64,000 nucleotides of DNA from Hoeflea sp. IMCC20628 (GCF_001011155.1 NZ_CP011479.1:3614501-3678500); one strand, 5' to 3'. Counted from the first letter of the stretch, positions 27,406 to 37,960 are shown. Translations and numbers: made by a program. Notes: generated by a model not told the origin, from the letters alone.

Positions 27406-28359
27406 ATGAGCACCGCGACCGAAACCGAACCCACATCCGCCCTAGCGGCATTCGATCCGGGCTTGCTCGATCGCATGACCGGCACCAAGGGCGATCCGTC
27501 CGATATCGAAGTCAAGTGCAACACCCTTTTGTCCGTGCTCTGCCCCCTGCTGTCGGCCGCGCTTGAAAAGGTGACCGGCGTCGAGATCGATGTCCGTCCG
27601 GGTGCCATCCGGCAGGGACGCCGGCGCGAATTGCTTTCCCAGGTTGGCACCGAAGCGGTGTATTGCGAGGCCTCCATCGCCGGCTGGTCTGCCGACATTC
27701 CGGTTCTGTGCGGGTCCAAACTGATTATCGGCCTGGTAGAGTGCTTGCTTGGCGGCTCTGATCCGGCCGATCTGGATATTATTGCGCGGCCGTTGTCGAA
27801 TATCGAACTCGACATGTCGCTGGTGGTGTTCGAGCAACTCAATGAAAACCTGCGCAAGCTGGTATCCGCGGACCCGAAGGCCAAGACCAGCCTGACCAAG
27901 CCGCGATCGGAACTGCCAGTCGAAGATGGCGACCCGGTGCCGGATTACCATGCAGCCGCCATGACGCTGGATATTGGTTTTGGCGCAGTGATGACATCGT
28001 TGACCCTGCTGTTGCCGCAGTCGCTGCTGCTCAAATCGACCATCCGGCATGCCCGGGTTGGTGAAAAGGCCGATGCAAACAACAACAGCTGGAGCGAACG
28101 GCTAAGCCACCGGGTCTCCCGGTCGGAAATCAACCTGCAGGCCACTGTTGCGCTCGAGCCGCTTCAGCTTGGCGACATCAGCCGGTTGCAAACGGGCGAT
28201 CTGATTGCCTTTGCTGACAAGGGCGACATCGAGGTTACCCTGAGTGCCAATGGCCGGCCGCTTTACACCTGCGCACTGGGCAAAGCTGGCGCGCGCTACA
28301 TGGTCAAGGTTGAAGGTCAGGCCGGACCAGACGAAAACTGGAAAACAGACTTTGTATGA
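27406..28359 (+). CDS. fliM: Flagellar switch protein FliM
   Basis: 317 residues, 4 nt after motA. The middle is CheC-like and the C-terminus is a SpoA domain (QATVALEPLQLGDISRLQTG, DLIAFADKGDIEVTLSANGR). The N-terminal CheY-binding peptide usual in enteric FliM is not obvious, as is common in rhizobia. C-ring component. Confidence 0.88.
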   Translation: MSTATETEPTSALAAFDPGLLDRMTGTKGDPSDIEVKCNTLLSVLCPLLSAALEKVTGVEIDVRPGAIRQGRRRELLSQVGTEAVYCEASIAGWSADIPVLCGSKLIIGLVECLLGGSDPADLDIIARPLSNIELDMSLVVFEQLNENLRKLVSADPKAKTSLTKPRSELPVEDGDPVPDYHAAAMTLDIGFGAVMTSLTLLLPQSLLLKSTIRHARVGEKADANNNSWSERLSHRVSRSEINLQATVALEPLQLGDISRLQTGDLIAFADKGDIEVTLSANGRPLYTCALGKAGARYMVKVEGQAGPDENWKTDFV

Positions 28360-28417
28360 AGACGCGCCTGGAGCTGCAAGACAGGCTCCGGGCAAGCTTG
28401 GAGCGGGATAAAGGGTC

Positions 28418-29038
28418 ATGGCTAGCGAAGAAGCACTTGATGGCGAAGCTGATCCAATGGCACAAGATGGCGACGCGATCGATGGAGCCGTCGACGGGCT
28501 TCGCGGAATGTTGAAAAAAGATGCCGGCGAAGAGCTGGCGACTAATGAAAGCGTGGATTCCATGAGTGGCGCATCAGCCCTAGGCCTTGATACTGGCGCG
28601 GACCTCGACGATCTGGGCGGCGCACATGAAGGTGACGACCCACTCAACATGGACGGCTTCTCCGGTCTTGATGGACCAGATTTCCGCGCGGCACCTGCTG
28701 ACGAGGGATCAGACGGCATGTTTGGCGCCACGGCGGATGCATCTGCCGGGCCCAAGCTTGGTGCGAGCGGAAAGTCCGGACGCATGGACCTTGTGATGAG
28801 CATCCCGGTTGACGTTCAGGTCATCCTGGGCACAAGCCGCATGGCAGTTTCCTCGCTGATGAAACTTTCCGAAGGCGCCACAATCGCACTGGATCGCAAA
28901 ATCGGCGAACCGGTCGAGATCATGGTCAGCGGCAAGCTGATCGGACGCGGCGAAATCACGGTGCTGGAATCAGACGAGACCAAATTTGCCGTTCGCATAA
29001 TCGAAGTGATTGGCGAACAGCAAAAGAAGGCTGGTTGA
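28418..29038 (+). CDS. fliN: Flagellar switch protein FliN
   Basis: 206 residues. The C-terminal 80 residues are a FliN SpoA domain (MDLVMSIPVDVQVILGTSRM, GEPVEIMVSGKLIGRGEITV). Ahead of it is an acidic, Gly/Asp-rich extension of about 120 residues, longer than in enteric FliN, probably disordered. The 58-nt gap after fliM and the 1-nt gap before fliG keep it in the operon. Confidence 0.92.
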   Translation: MASEEALDGEADPMAQDGDAIDGAVDGLRGMLKKDAGEELATNESVDSMSGASALGLDTGADLDDLGGAHEGDDPLNMDGFSGLDGPDFRAAPADEGSDGMFGATADASAGPKLGASGKSGRMDLVMSIPVDVQVILGTSRMAVSSLMKLSEGATIALDRKIGEPVEIMVSGKLIGRGEITVLESDETKFAVRIIEVIGEQQKKAG

Positions 29039-29039
29039 T

Positions 29040-30089
29040 ATGGCAGCCTATGATCAGACTGGTACTGAAAACTCAGGATACACCAGCAATCTTTCGCCGT
29101 CGGAAAAAGCTGCCGCCGTGCTTCTGGCGATGGGTAAACCTGTGGCAGGCAAGCTTCTGAGGTTTTTCGAGTATGAAGAACTGCAGGAAATCATCAAAAA
29201 GGCCCAGAACCTTCGGTCGATCAAACCGCAAGAACTGATTGAACTGGTCAACGAATTCGAAGACCTGTTCAGCGAAGGCGCCGGTCTGATGGACAACGCC
29301 AAGGCAATGGAAGGGATTCTTGAAGAAGGCCTCACGCCTGACGAAGTCGATGGATTGCTCGGGCGTCGCACGCAGTATCAAGCCTATGAAATGTCGGTTT
29401 GGGACCGCCTGCAGGATTCAGATCCCGTTCGGGTCAGCAAGTTCCTTCAAAACGAACACCCGCAGACTGCGGCCTATATCCTGTCGATGCTGCCTTCCGA
29501 ATTCGGCAGCAAGACATTGATGCTGATGTCGGAGAAAACCCGGGTCGATATCATCCGCCGGGCGGTCGACCTCAAGAGCGTCAATCCGCAAGCGGCCAAA
29601 ATCATCGAAAACCGGGTCAGGGAACTGATCACCGGCATCGAGGCCGACAAGGCCAATACCGGCTCGATCAAGGTGGCCGAAATCATGAACGAACTGTCCA
29701 AGCCGGAAGTCGAATCGCTGCTTGGAGCGCTTGGGACACTTTCCACGTCGGCAATGGAAAAAATTCGACCGCGGATCTTCCTGTTTGATGATGTTGTCCT
29801 GATGACCCTGCGCAGTCGCGTTACGCTGTTTAATGACATCTCCGGAGATATCATGACCATGGCTTTGCGTGGCGCGAACGAGGAATTGCGCGAGGCTGTG
29901 CTCTCGGCTATCGGCGCTCGCCAGCGCCGCATGATCGAGTCCGATCTCGCCTCCGGTGACGCCGGTATCAGCACACGCGATATTGCAGTCGCCCGCCGCA
30001 CCATTGCCCAGGAAGCCATCAGACTGGCTGGGCTTGATCAATTGACGCTGCGCGAAACCAGTGCGCCAGCCGATGCCGAAGCGGCATGA
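29040..30089 (+). CDS. fliG: Flagellar motor switch protein FliG
   Basis: 349 residues from the ATG at 29040, one base after the fliN stop; a start 30 nt upstream inside fliN is less likely. Three armadillo-like domains: LSPSEKAAAVLLAMGKPVAG, FLQNEHPQTAAYILSMLPSE, and the C-terminal torque region FDDVVLMTLRSRVTLFNDIS with conserved charged residues. It joins the MS ring to the C ring. Confidence 0.94.
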   Translation: MAAYDQTGTENSGYTSNLSPSEKAAAVLLAMGKPVAGKLLRFFEYEELQEIIKKAQNLRSIKPQELIELVNEFEDLFSEGAGLMDNAKAMEGILEEGLTPDEVDGLLGRRTQYQAYEMSVWDRLQDSDPVRVSKFLQNEHPQTAAYILSMLPSEFGSKTLMLMSEKTRVDIIRRAVDLKSVNPQAAKIIENRVRELITGIEADKANTGSIKVAEIMNELSKPEVESLLGALGTLSTSAMEKIRPRIFLFDDVVLMTLRSRVTLFNDISGDIMTMALRGANEELREAVLSAIGARQRRMIESDLASGDAGISTRDIAVARRTIAQEAIRLAGLDQLTLRETSAPADAEAA

Positions 30090-30101
30090 GCCTGAGCTGA
30101 C

Positions 30102-31193
30102 ATGGCCGAAGGCGAAGACAAAGACAGCAAAACCGAAGAGCCTACCGAGAAAAAAATCCGGGATGCCGTGGACAAGGGCAACGTTCCTTTCAGCCGCGAG
30201 GTTCCTATTTTTGCCTCCACCCTGGGAATGCTGGTTTTTTTGGTGTTCTTCCTGCCTGACAGCGCTGGACGATTCACCGAATCGCTTCGTGATCTGTTCG
30301 AACAATCAGACGGCTGGCGCATCGAAAACGGCGGTGACGCCGTCGCCCTTTTTCGGCTGCTGTTTTACGAGGCAGGTGCTGTCTTGCTGCCGGCCTTTGC
30401 ACTGTTGATGGGTTTCGGCATTGCAGCCTCGGTTTTGCAGAACATGCCAAGCCCTGTTCTGGACAGGATCCAGCCGAAGCTGGAGCGTATTTCCATAGCC
30501 AAGGGTTTTACCCGGATCTACGGCGCCAAGGGCATGGTGGAATTCGCCAAGAACCTGTTCAAGATCGTGGTTGTGTCGACGGTCGTGGCCACGGTGATGA
30601 AGACGGAATATTTTCGATCACTCGACTTCATGTTCATGGACCCTTCCCTGATCGCGCCTGACATGGCGCGCCTGGCGGGCAAGGTCGTGGTGGTGGTGCT
30701 GATATGCACCGCCATTCTAGCTGTCATTGATGTGCTCTGGACCAGGTACGCCTGGGGTGCTGACCTGCGGATGAGCAAGCAGGACATCAAGGAAGAAATG
30801 AAGCAATCGGATGGCGATCCGATCATGAAGGCGCGGCAGAGATCGCTGGCACGGGACCGTGCGCGCCGCCGCATGATCGCCGAGGTGCCCCGCGCCACGC
30901 TGATTATCGCCAATCCGACCCATTTTGCGGTGGCGTTGCGCTATGTCCCGGAAGAAGGCGGCGCACCGCTGGTGATCGCCAAAGGTCAGGATCTGATCGC
31001 GTTGAAAATTCGTGAAGTGGCAGAAGCCAACGGAATTCCCGTTTTCGAAGATCCGCCGCTCGCCCGCTCCATGTTTGCGCAAGTCTCAGTCGATAATTTC
31101 ATTCCAGCGGTGTTCTACAAGGCCGTCGCCGAACTGGTGCACAAAATTTACTCCGAGAGATCGAAATCCAAAACTGCGGGCATGCGACAATGA
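30102..31193 (+). CDS. flhB: Export specificity switch protein FlhB
   Basis: 363 residues. Start [20 protein letters not shown] (the usual EKTEEPT-like N-terminus), four membrane helices, and the autocleavage motif NPTH at 271-274 in [16 protein letters not shown]. It forms the export gate and, with FliK, switches from hook to filament substrates. 12 nt after fliG and overlapping the next gene by 4 nt. Confidence 0.95.
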   Translation: MAEGEDKDSKTEEPTEKKIRDAVDKGNVPFSREVPIFASTLGMLVFLVFFLPDSAGRFTESLRDLFEQSDGWRIENGGDAVALFRLLFYEAGAVLLPAFALLMGFGIAASVLQNMPSPVLDRIQPKLERISIAKGFTRIYGAKGMVEFAKNLFKIVVVSTVVATVMKTEYFRSLDFMFMDPSLIAPDMARLAGKVVVVVLICTAILAVIDVLWTRYAWGADLRMSKQDIKEEMKQSDGDPIMKARQRSLARDRARRRMIAEVPRATLIIANPTHFAVALRYVPEEGGAPLVIAKGQDLIALKIREVAEANGIPVFEDPPLARSMFAQVSVDNFIPAVFYKAVAELVHKIYSERSKSKTAGMRQ

Positions 31194-31642
31194 AACCAAA
31201 CCCACTCTCCGCCGAACGGGAAATAATCGTTGCAGACGCGATCTGTACCGTAGCCAGTGAATTGAGGCTCGTTGACGTCGCCGACCTGATCGCGATGCTC
31301 CGCTTTGAGCGTCATGGCGATCTGTCGGATCTGGTTGCCTCTGCAGCCGAGATGTTCTTCCTGCCCGGTGTCGTCAAGCTTGGTATCGGTGGGGATTATT
31401 ACCTCGACTGGGGCGGGCAGCCACGTGTGGTGCTTGATCTGGAAATCAAACCCCAGGGCGTGACAATCTATGCGCGCTTGATCCTGGAACAGGACTTTGG
31501 CGGCGTCGAGATCAACCACATTGCCTTCGATGAACCGCTGGACGATCCGGATCAGAATACCATCCGCCTGAAGGACAGCCTGCGTGCTGCCGCATTTCGG
31601 CCATTCGTGCCGGCGATCCAGATTCCTCGCCCGGCAGCCTGA
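31190..31642 (+). CDS. Unnamed protein downstream of flhB
   Basis: 150 residues, overlapping the flhB stop by 4 nt (ATGA). No signal peptide or membrane helix. It has an N-terminal helical part ([40 protein letters not shown]), then a beta-rich part ([40 protein letters not shown]). I recall a conserved hypothetical at this place in S. meliloti, so it is likely a cytoplasmic motility protein. No function assigned. Confidence 0.75.
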   Translation: MKPNPLSAEREIIVADAICTVASELRLVDVADLIAMLRFERHGDLSDLVASAAEMFFLPGVVKLGIGGDYYLDWGGQPRVVLDLEIKPQGVTIYARLILEQDFGGVEINHIAFDEPLDDPDQNTIRLKDSLRAAAFRPFVPAIQIPRPAA

Positions 31643-31651
31643 TGCATGTCG

Positions 31652-31675
31652 CGTTCAAATGGGTTCATTTGAACG
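31652..31675. repeat. Palindromic element, copy 1
   Basis: CGTTCAAATG, GGTT, CATTTGAACG: 10-bp arms and a 4-nt loop, 10 nt after the stop of the gene downstream of flhB. A second copy, in the other orientation, is at 44323-44344, and the similarity continues for tens of bases beyond the palindrome (ATTCGAT and GCGGCG blocks). It may be a mobile or dispersed noncoding repeat. Confidence 0.6.
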
Positions 31676-31854
31676 ATGACGCACTGGCAATAGGGCATGG
31701 TGTTACAGCGCTGCGCGTCCAATTCGATGCGCGGCGTTTTTACGATGGCGATTTATGAAAGCAATGCGCGAGGGCGCATTTGTCATGCGTGTTGCCGTTG
31801 AGATCGATTGATACGGCAGTATGTGCGCAGGAGCACACCGCGCAACGGCAATGA

Positions 31855-32595
31855 TCAGGCGACGAGGCCGAGACGGATTGCCTTGGCGATCGCCTGGATG
31901 CGATTGACGGCATTCAATTTTGTGGTCGCTGAACCCAGATAGGCATTTACCGTGTGAACCGAAAGATTGAGCCGCTCGCCGATGGCTTCACTTTTCATTC
32001 CATTGCCAACCAGTTGCAGGCATTCGATTTCACGCTCATTCATTTTTTCGGTTTCAGACGTCGATCCGAAAACCACCCGCAACTTTTCCCGCATAATGGT
32101 CAGGGATTTGCGGTGAAGATCGATCAGCAATTCATTGTTGATGGCAGTGTGAACCGCAAAGAAGACCACATATCCATTCCCCATGGCGCCGAGTTGGACC
32201 GGAAATGCCAGATCGAGTCCGACTTTGTCCACCACGTGAACCGGCTTTGCCGGCGACATTTCAGTTGTACGGTAGCCTTCGGGTGCGAAAATCAACGGAC
32301 GCGGAGAAGAGTAAAGATGCGACAACAGGAACGCGGACTGCTCTTCAATCAGCTTTGCCACCATCGCATCGCTGCCAGGGCTGTGCATCTTGCATTCGAT
32401 CCGGCCAGGCGTCAGCAGTGTATGGGCCTGAACCACGAGCATCGCGAACGCTTCACTGCCGCATGTTCTCTGCATGGAAACAAGCTTCGGGAACAGGTCT
32501 GCGCTGGACCCGGCATGCCCGCCTGAATCATCCTGTGCGAGCTTTTGATTCCGGTCCTGGGTGGATTGGCCACTTGGAGGTGCTCCGTATTCCAT
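31855..32595 (-). CDS. visR: LuxR-type motility master regulator VisR
   Basis: 246 residues from the ATG at 32595, chosen because AAGGAG lies 8 nt upstream; another ATG 18 nt earlier (32613) overlaps the visN stop but has no such site. C-terminal LuxR helix-turn-helix: LVGNGMKSEAIGERLNLSVH and TVNAYLGSATTKLNAVNRIQ. The N-terminal half is an autoinducer-binding-like sensor fold with no clear ligand motif. In S. meliloti VisN and VisR act as a heterodimer at the top of the flagellar cascade, activating rem. Confidence 0.88.
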   Translation of the reverse strand: MEYGAPPSGQSTQDRNQKLAQDDSGGHAGSSADLFPKLVSMQRTCGSEAFAMLVVQAHTLLTPGRIECKMHSPGSDAMVAKLIEEQSAFLLSHLYSSPRPLIFAPEGYRTTEMSPAKPVHVVDKVGLDLAFPVQLGAMGNGYVVFFAVHTAINNELLIDLHRKSLTIMREKLRVVFGSTSETEKMNEREIECLQLVGNGMKSEAIGERLNLSVHTVNAYLGSATTKLNAVNRIQAIAKAIRLGLVA

Positions 32596-32612
32596 CAATA
32601 TGGCTCCTTCCA

Positions 32613-33284
32613 TTAGATGATGCGCTGCCTGACGGCAAAAGCAACCGCTTCAGAGCGTGTTTTCGCCCCGGTTTTGTTCATGATGCTGGTGATGTAATTG
32701 TTTACAGTGTTGCGCGAGATGCCAATGATCAGTGCGATCTCATCACTGGTTTTGCCTTCGCCTATCCACGACAGACACTCAACTTCACGATCGGTCAAAT
32801 CCGAGAGCGTATCATTGCTGGAGATTACATCCGGAAAATGGGAGCTGTGATACGCGGCGGCCAGAGCAACGTCCCGCAGCCGGTCATGTGACAGGGATGC
32901 GTCCTTGTCAAAAAGCAAAGCGAGAACCATTCGGGCCTGGCCGGCATTGTATGGAATCAGACACACGCGCTGAGAGAAGGATTCAGACAAATTCACCGAG
33001 TGTTCGATATCCTGAAATGATGGCTCGAAAGCTTGAAGGCACCGGCGAATCTGGCTTATTCGCGCTTGCGCATCGACCAGCGCCGCGCCGAATGAACGCA
33101 CCAGATCAAAAGGCCAGTTCGAAGTCACGATGAAATCATGGTGTCTGTCAGAGTAGAGATCAGTGCGGGCCAAAAGATAGCATCGGGCGCCGGCATAGGC
33201 GCAGACAAGTTCCATCCCGCTGCTTATGTGGTCGGAACTTCCTTTGGACTCCAGATCATGGATAAAGGCCTCGCGCGCGATCAT
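32613..33284 (-). CDS. visN: LuxR-type motility master regulator VisN
   Basis: 223 residues from the ATG at 33284, with GAGAGGA upstream; the frame is open 48 nt further. C-terminal helix-turn-helix: LTDREVECLSWIGEGKTSDE, IALIIGISRNTVNNYITSIM. The N-terminal half is sensor-like. Its TAA stop overlaps an ATG of the next gene (TAATG), so visN and visR are co-translated, as expected for partners. Confidence 0.88.
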   Translation of the reverse strand: MIAREAFIHDLESKGSSDHISSGMELVCAYAGARCYLLARTDLYSDRHHDFIVTSNWPFDLVRSFGAALVDAQARISQIRRCLQAFEPSFQDIEHSVNLSESFSQRVCLIPYNAGQARMVLALLFDKDASLSHDRLRDVALAAAYHSSHFPDVISSNDTLSDLTDREVECLSWIGEGKTSDEIALIIGISRNTVNNYITSIMNKTGAKTRSEAVAFAVRQRII

Positions 33285-33755
33285 CCCACGTCCTCTCTCG
33301 TGTGACGCACGCCACAGGCTACATGCCTGCAAACAACAGCCCGGCTTCCATGAACCATCAGCACACTTTCAACGCCATACAGTACGCCTCGTCCCGAAGC
33401 CACGCCGTCGTGGTCTCTTCCACGCTACGGAAATCGTCGAATCGGTTTCCCTCAATTTTCAGTTTGCCGGAACAGACCCCAAATAAATAGCCCCTCATTT
33501 TGGGGATTTACTTTTGGCAGTTCTTGTGAAGCAGTATTTTCACAGAATATCATCTGGCAGGCGCACTCCATGGAGGAAGCCCGCAACAGAAGCCCTTTAA
33601 CCTTAAAATATCATCCGGCGAGATGGGGAAAATGTCTGGCACCGGCAGCAGCAGTGGAAAATACGCCGCGCACACGATTGAATCCGAACAGAACGTTCAA
33701 CCTGCCTGCCGATGCAGGTAGCCACACCCGAGCAGCATATTCGTCCCACGGACGT
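33285..33755. other. Intergenic region between visN and fliF
   Basis: 471 nt. It must hold the visN promoter (about 33290-33560, with A/T-rich sequence at 33480-33560) and the 3' end of the fliF transcript. A weak stem, CCTGC with GCAGG around 33705-33717, lies about 40 nt after the fliF stop. Short open frames here are not supported by a ribosome site or recognisable sequence. Confidence 0.4.
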
Positions 33756-35441
33756 CTATGCCGCTTCGCTTGATGCCCAGCTGCGAAGGATTTTTGCGGC
33801 ACGCTCTTCGTTGATCTCGACCATTCTGGCAAGACGACGCTCAGGACCTTCCTTGACGCGGCGATTGAACGATCCCGATTCTTCCATTTCAAGTTCGGAC
33901 TCGCCTTCTTCGCCAAATCCGAAGTCTGCGCCAAACCCTTCCATGGGCATGGAGGCGATATCACCCAAGGCTTCCGCAGAGAAGTCAGGCAGTTCAAGGC
34001 CATCTTCCATTGCGTTGTCATTTCGGGCAGCACCACCCACTCCTGCGCTGCGCAGTAACGGACGGAAGCCGAACATGACAATCAAGACTGCCACAGTGAT
34101 AAAGGCGAGAGCGTTGATGATTGTGCCAAGTTGCGTTCTCACGGCGTCAGCGAAACCGGGCTCAGCTGCATCAGCCGTCAGCAGCTCGCTGGCGAGGAAA
34201 TCCATCATGGTAACCTTGATCCGGTCACCGCGGTCGACGCTCAAACCTGAAGCCATGGAGACAACCTGCTGCAGTTCGACGAGGTAGGCGTCCACCTCTT
34301 CAGGCGTTGGCTCGCCGCCAAGCATGGCATCGATGCGCGCCTTGTTGATCACCACGGCGATCGACAATTCCTCTACATCATAGCTGTTGCGTACAGTCGA
34401 GACAGTTTTCGAGTTGATCTCGAAATTGGTCTGCTCTTCTTTTCGCTCAGACAATTCGCTGGACTGCGGGCCATCCGCGCCTGTGCCGTTGGGACCCTGA
34501 TCGGGAATGTTCTGTTCCACCGTCGCGGGCGCATCGGTTGACGACTGGCTGGAGGTCTGGTTTTCCCGCGTCACCCGGACCGACCGTTCAACCCGTGATT
34601 CCGGGTCGTAAACGGTTTCCTGAATCTGCTGACTGTCGGTGTTGACCTTTGCGTTAACGCTGGCCCTGAAATTTTCAACACCCAGGAACGGGGCCAACGC
34701 CTTGTTGATGTTGGATTCGACTTCGCCCTGGACCAACTGGACGATCGACAGCGACCGGTTGAGGTTTGAATTGGAGAAATCATCGCCGGCTGCAAGCAAT
34801 TGGCCGGTTGCGTCAAGAACCGTGACTTCATCAATGTTCAACCCGGGCACGGAGGATGCCACCAGATGCCGGATCGAATTGGCGGTGCGACCAGCCAGAT
34901 TGTTGCCGGCACGAACCATCACGGAAGCTGATGGATTCTGGTCTCCGCGTCGGAAATTTCCGCGGTCGGGCATGACGATATGAACACGCGCCGCCGAGAT
35001 TCCGTTGATCGACTGAATGGTACGGGCAATTTCGCCCTCGAGCGCCCGAACACGGGTAACTTCCTGCATGAAACTGGTCAGGCCAAGAGAACCAACCTGA
35101 TCGAACAATTCGTATCCGGCAGAATTTGACGATGGCAAACCACGTTCAGCCAGAACCATTCGGGCGCGGCTGGTATTGCCTGCCTGGACACTCACCGACG
35201 CTCCATCCGCACCGATGGCGAAATTGATGTTGGATTCAGCGAGCACGAGACTGATCTGATTGACGTCATCGCCCGAAAGGCCAATGTACAGCGTTTCGTG
35301 TGTCGGCTTGTTGAGGAAAACGGCGGCGGCAATAATGAGAATCACCGACATGACGCCAACGCCGGCAAGCGCCATCAACCTTGCCTGTCCCAGTCCGGAC
35401 AGGTTTTTCGTCAATTGTGACAGCTGGTTCAACAGACTCAT
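33756..35441 (-). CDS. fliF: MS-ring protein FliF
   Basis: 561 residues. Two membrane helices (LMALAGVGVMSVILIIAAAV near the start; IINALAFITVAVLIVMFGFR near 450), the ring-building region (MVLAERGLPSSNSAGYELFD, ARVHIVMPDRGNF), and a C-terminal FliG-binding tail (ERRLARMVEINEERAAKILR). The MS ring is the first structure of the basal body. It follows cheT by 102 nt on the same strand. Confidence 0.95.
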   Translation of the reverse strand: MSLLNQLSQLTKNLSGLGQARLMALAGVGVMSVILIIAAAVFLNKPTHETLYIGLSGDDVNQISLVLAESNINFAIGADGASVSVQAGNTSRARMVLAERGLPSSNSAGYELFDQVGSLGLTSFMQEVTRVRALEGEIARTIQSINGISAARVHIVMPDRGNFRRGDQNPSASVMVRAGNNLAGRTANSIRHLVASSVPGLNIDEVTVLDATGQLLAAGDDFSNSNLNRSLSIVQLVQGEVESNINKALAPFLGVENFRASVNAKVNTDSQQIQETVYDPESRVERSVRVTRENQTSSQSSTDAPATVEQNIPDQGPNGTGADGPQSSELSERKEEQTNFEINSKTVSTVRNSYDVEELSIAVVINKARIDAMLGGEPTPEEVDAYLVELQQVVSMASGLSVDRGDRIKVTMMDFLASELLTADAAEPGFADAVRTQLGTIINALAFITVAVLIVMFGFRPLLRSAGVGGAARNDNAMEDGLELPDFSAEALGDIASMPMEGFGADFGFGEEGESELEMEESGSFNRRVKEGPERRLARMVEINEERAAKILRSWASSEAA

Positions 35442-35543
35442 TCTGTATCCGCGCTCAACAGGGCAAGCCGGTCAGGATAACCGGTTAGGTCACCCTAGGC
35501 GGCGAAACTTGCGCGAAAGTGGTCTGTGACGACAGGTCCCGTT

Positions 35544-35936
35544 TCAGAAGAACTCGAGATCCCCGGAGGCTTTCTGATAAATCTCGGTAGATGGAGCGGT
35601 GCGGGTTGACGCTTTGAGTTGCCGCTTCATGTCTTCCAGGTTCAACAGATTCAGGGCGGAGGTGATGTTGACCATGAGTTCGGCTTCGAGGCCTTCGCCG
35701 ACGCTGTCGATGAAGGCTGCCAAACCACGGCTCTTCTGAACCGCAAGATCAATGCCCTGCAAGACCCGCATGTGATCGGGAGATGCGAGAAGTTCGGTGG
35801 AACCTCCATTGGACAACAGCGGCTCGAGACGCTCAATCAAATCCGCAACATCGACAAGTTCCGAACTGATCCGCGCCATCACCTCGTGTAGGGGTTCATC
35901 AGGGCCTTTGCCGGCCACATAAGGCGGTTGCTTCAT
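35544..35936 (-). CDS. cheT: Chemotaxis protein CheT-like
   Basis: 130 residues from the ATG at 35936, which has GAGGAG 8 nt upstream; the open frame begins 15 nt earlier with TTG. All-helical, with the C-terminal ending ASTRTAPSTEIYQKASGDLE. Its place after cheD as last che gene is that of S. meliloti cheT (orf10). Sequence alone does not prove function; CheZ-like phosphatase behaviour is only a possibility. Confidence 0.7.
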   Translation of the reverse strand: MKQPPYVAGKGPDEPLHEVMARISSELVDVADLIERLEPLLSNGGSTELLASPDHMRVLQGIDLAVQKSRGLAAFIDSVGEGLEAELMVNITSALNLLNLEDMKRQLKASTRTAPSTEIYQKASGDLEFF

Positions 35937-35947
35937 GGGACGGCTCC

Positions 35948-36502
35948 TCAAAAAAACTCTATCGAAGATTCGGCTGGCATCGGTACGATGGTCTTTTCCG
36001 GCGCGGTCTCGAGCGCCACAGTTTTCTGCGTCTCCGCTCCGGATAGTGTCGTATGCCGGGCACGGCCGCTGACAGGGTGATACTGCAGCTTGCGCCCGAC
36101 ATCTCCACCTGTGTTGCTGCCAACAATCCTGATGCCCTCATGGCTCAGGAATGTATGAGCGAATTCGGCGTTCATTTCTCCAACATTGGACAAGCCGACA
36201 ATTGTCTTGGCTCCACCTATGATCTTGGCCTCTAGGCGGTCGCGCCGGGCACCCATCTTCAACAGTCCGTTAATCAGCAATTCCATCAGATGCACACCAT
36301 AGCGGGTTGCTTCGCCACCGGTTCCAGTGCCATGGCCAGGCAAAAGAAAGTGGTTCATGCCGCCGACCCCGGCAACCGGATCACGCATGCACGCGGCAAC
36401 ACAGGAGCCCAGAATGGTGGAAAGCACCACGTCGGGATCGTCAGTGACCTTGTACTCGCCCTGAATGACGTGGATCTTTCGAAAATTCCAGGCTGTTGTC
36501 AC
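35948..36502 (-). CDS. cheD: Chemoreceptor glutamine deamidase CheD
   Basis: 184 residues. CheD signature [15 protein letters not shown] (catalytic Cys) and [10 protein letters not shown] (catalytic His), followed by [19 protein letters not shown]. It deamidates glutamines of chemoreceptors. It overlaps the cheY2 stop by 4 nt. Confidence 0.94.
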   Translation of the reverse strand: MTTAWNFRKIHVIQGEYKVTDDPDVVLSTILGSCVAACMRDPVAGVGGMNHFLLPGHGTGTGGEATRYGVHLMELLINGLLKMGARRDRLEAKIIGGAKTIVGLSNVGEMNAEFAHTFLSHEGIRIVGSNTGGDVGRKLQYHPVSGRARHTTLSGAETQKTVALETAPEKTIVPMPAESSIEFF

Positions 36503-36888
36503 AACAACTCCCCGAATACCATTTCGATTGCCGCTTTCAGTTTTTCAATGCTGAAAGGCTTTGCCAGGACGTTGTTTGCGCCAAGTGCGGCGGCCTTTTG
36601 CACCAACGCCCTGTTACCCTGACCGGTTACCATGATGAATGCAGCCTTCTTGGTCGCAGGGTTTGTGCGAATCGAATGCAACAGGACCAAGCCATCCATT
36701 TTCGGCATGGCGTAGTCCGAAATGACCAGATGGTGGGGTTGTTGCCGCATGATCTTGGCCGCCTGCTCGCCATCGGAAGCAATCGTGATGTTTGTAAAGC
36801 CGAGTTGCAGAAGCATGTCATTGATGAGGAGACGGCTGGTCACCTGATCATCAACAACAAGAACCTTGATTTTATGTGCAATGGTCAT
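36499..36888 (-). CDS. cheY2: Response regulator CheY2
   Basis: 129 residues, single receiver domain: acidic pair D13-D14, phosphoacceptor D58 ([14 protein letters not shown]), Thr at ITVTGQ-type IMVTGQ, Lys at LAKPF. In S. meliloti CheY2 is the main motor-binding regulator and CheY1 a phosphate sink. Its position after cheB matches. Overlaps cheB by one base and cheD by 4. Confidence 0.93.
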   Translation of the reverse strand: MTIAHKIKVLVVDDQVTSRLLINDMLLQLGFTNITIASDGEQAAKIMRQQPHHLVISDYAMPKMDGLVLLHSIRTNPATKKAAFIMVTGQGNRALVQKAAALGANNVLAKPFSIEKLKAAIEMVFGELL

Positions 36889-37955
36889 CAGGCGACTCTA
36901 TCTTTCCCGGAAGTTTCATTTGTTGCTTTGAGGATTTCCGCCCCAATCAGGCTGAGCGGTAGCTGTCTCTCGACGGCGCCCATTTCCTGGGCCACACGCG
37001 GCATCCCGTAAACCACGCAGGACCTCTCGTTCTGGCCGATTGTCACAGCGCCCGCCCGGCGCATCTTCAGAAGACCCGCTGCACCGTCAGCGCCCATTCC
37101 GGTCAGAATGACCCCGACGGCCTTGGAACCGGCAAGACTTGCAACGGACTCGAACAAGACATCCACAGACGGACGATGGCCATTGACCGGACCGTCGTCT
37201 GCCAGAACACATTGCGGTGCCCGGGCATTGGCGACTTTCATGTGGCGCTCCCCGCCCGGCGCAAGATAAATCCGCCCTATCTCAAGACGATCGCCATTCT
37301 CGGCTTCCTTGACTTGCGGCGCGCACAGGCGATGCAGCCGCTGCGCAAAACTCCGTGTAAACGCAGCAGGCATGTGTTGCGTGATCACCGTCGGCGGACA
37401 GTTGACCGGGAATCTTGTTAGAATCGAGATCAGGGCTTCGACCCCGCCGGTGGATGCACCAATGGCGATTATCCTGCGCGCCGGCTGATAATCACGCACC
37501 AAGGATGCTTCTGGCACGCCGGGCTTTGCTTGCTCAGCCGTTCCCGGATCAGGACGGTGACGCTGTGACCGCACCGCGGCCTTCACCGTCTCGGCAAGCC
37601 GGGCAAACGGGGCGGGATCGCCTGGCACCGGTTTGCCGACGCAATCAAAAGCACCGATTTCCAGCGCCGCCAGGGTTGCTTCCGCTCCTCTGTGGGTCAG
37701 AGTGGAAACCATGATGACCGGCATCGGCCGGAGCTTCATGATCTTGTCGAGAAACGCGATGCCGTTCATATTCGGCATCTCGACATCAAGGGTGATAACG
37801 TCCGGGTTGAGCTCCTTGATTGCGCTGCGGGCCTGGATGGCATCACAGGCTTCACCGACAACACAAATGTCCGGATCACTGCGAAGCACGGCCTTGATCA
37901 GGCCACGCATTGTGGGTGAATCGTCGACAACGAGTACGCGCACCGGTTGGGTCAT
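36888..37955 (-). CDS. cheB: Chemoreceptor methylesterase/glutaminase CheB
   Basis: 355 residues from the ATG at 37955, 5 nt after the cheR stop, rather than a TTG 24 nt upstream. Receiver with D57 ([14 protein letters not shown]), then the methylesterase domain with catalytic Ser in [14 protein letters not shown], His in [18 protein letters not shown], and Asp in [17 protein letters not shown]. It removes methyl groups from receptors. Confidence 0.95.
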   Translation of the reverse strand: MTQPVRVLVVDDSPTMRGLIKAVLRSDPDICVVGEACDAIQARSAIKELNPDVITLDVEMPNMNGIAFLDKIMKLRPMPVIMVSTLTHRGAEATLAALEIGAFDCVGKPVPGDPAPFARLAETVKAAVRSQRHRPDPGTAEQAKPGVPEASLVRDYQPARRIIAIGASTGGVEALISILTRFPVNCPPTVITQHMPAAFTRSFAQRLHRLCAPQVKEAENGDRLEIGRIYLAPGGERHMKVANARAPQCVLADDGPVNGHRPSVDVLFESVASLAGSKAVGVILTGMGADGAAGLLKMRRAGAVTIGQNERSCVVYGMPRVAQEMGAVERQLPLSLIGAEILKATNETSGKDRVA

Positions 37956-37960
37956 GATCG

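Noticed and set aside
33570-33773. 67-codon open frame on the plus strand
   Set aside because: Overlaps the end of fliF on the other strand and shows no motif or ribosome site.
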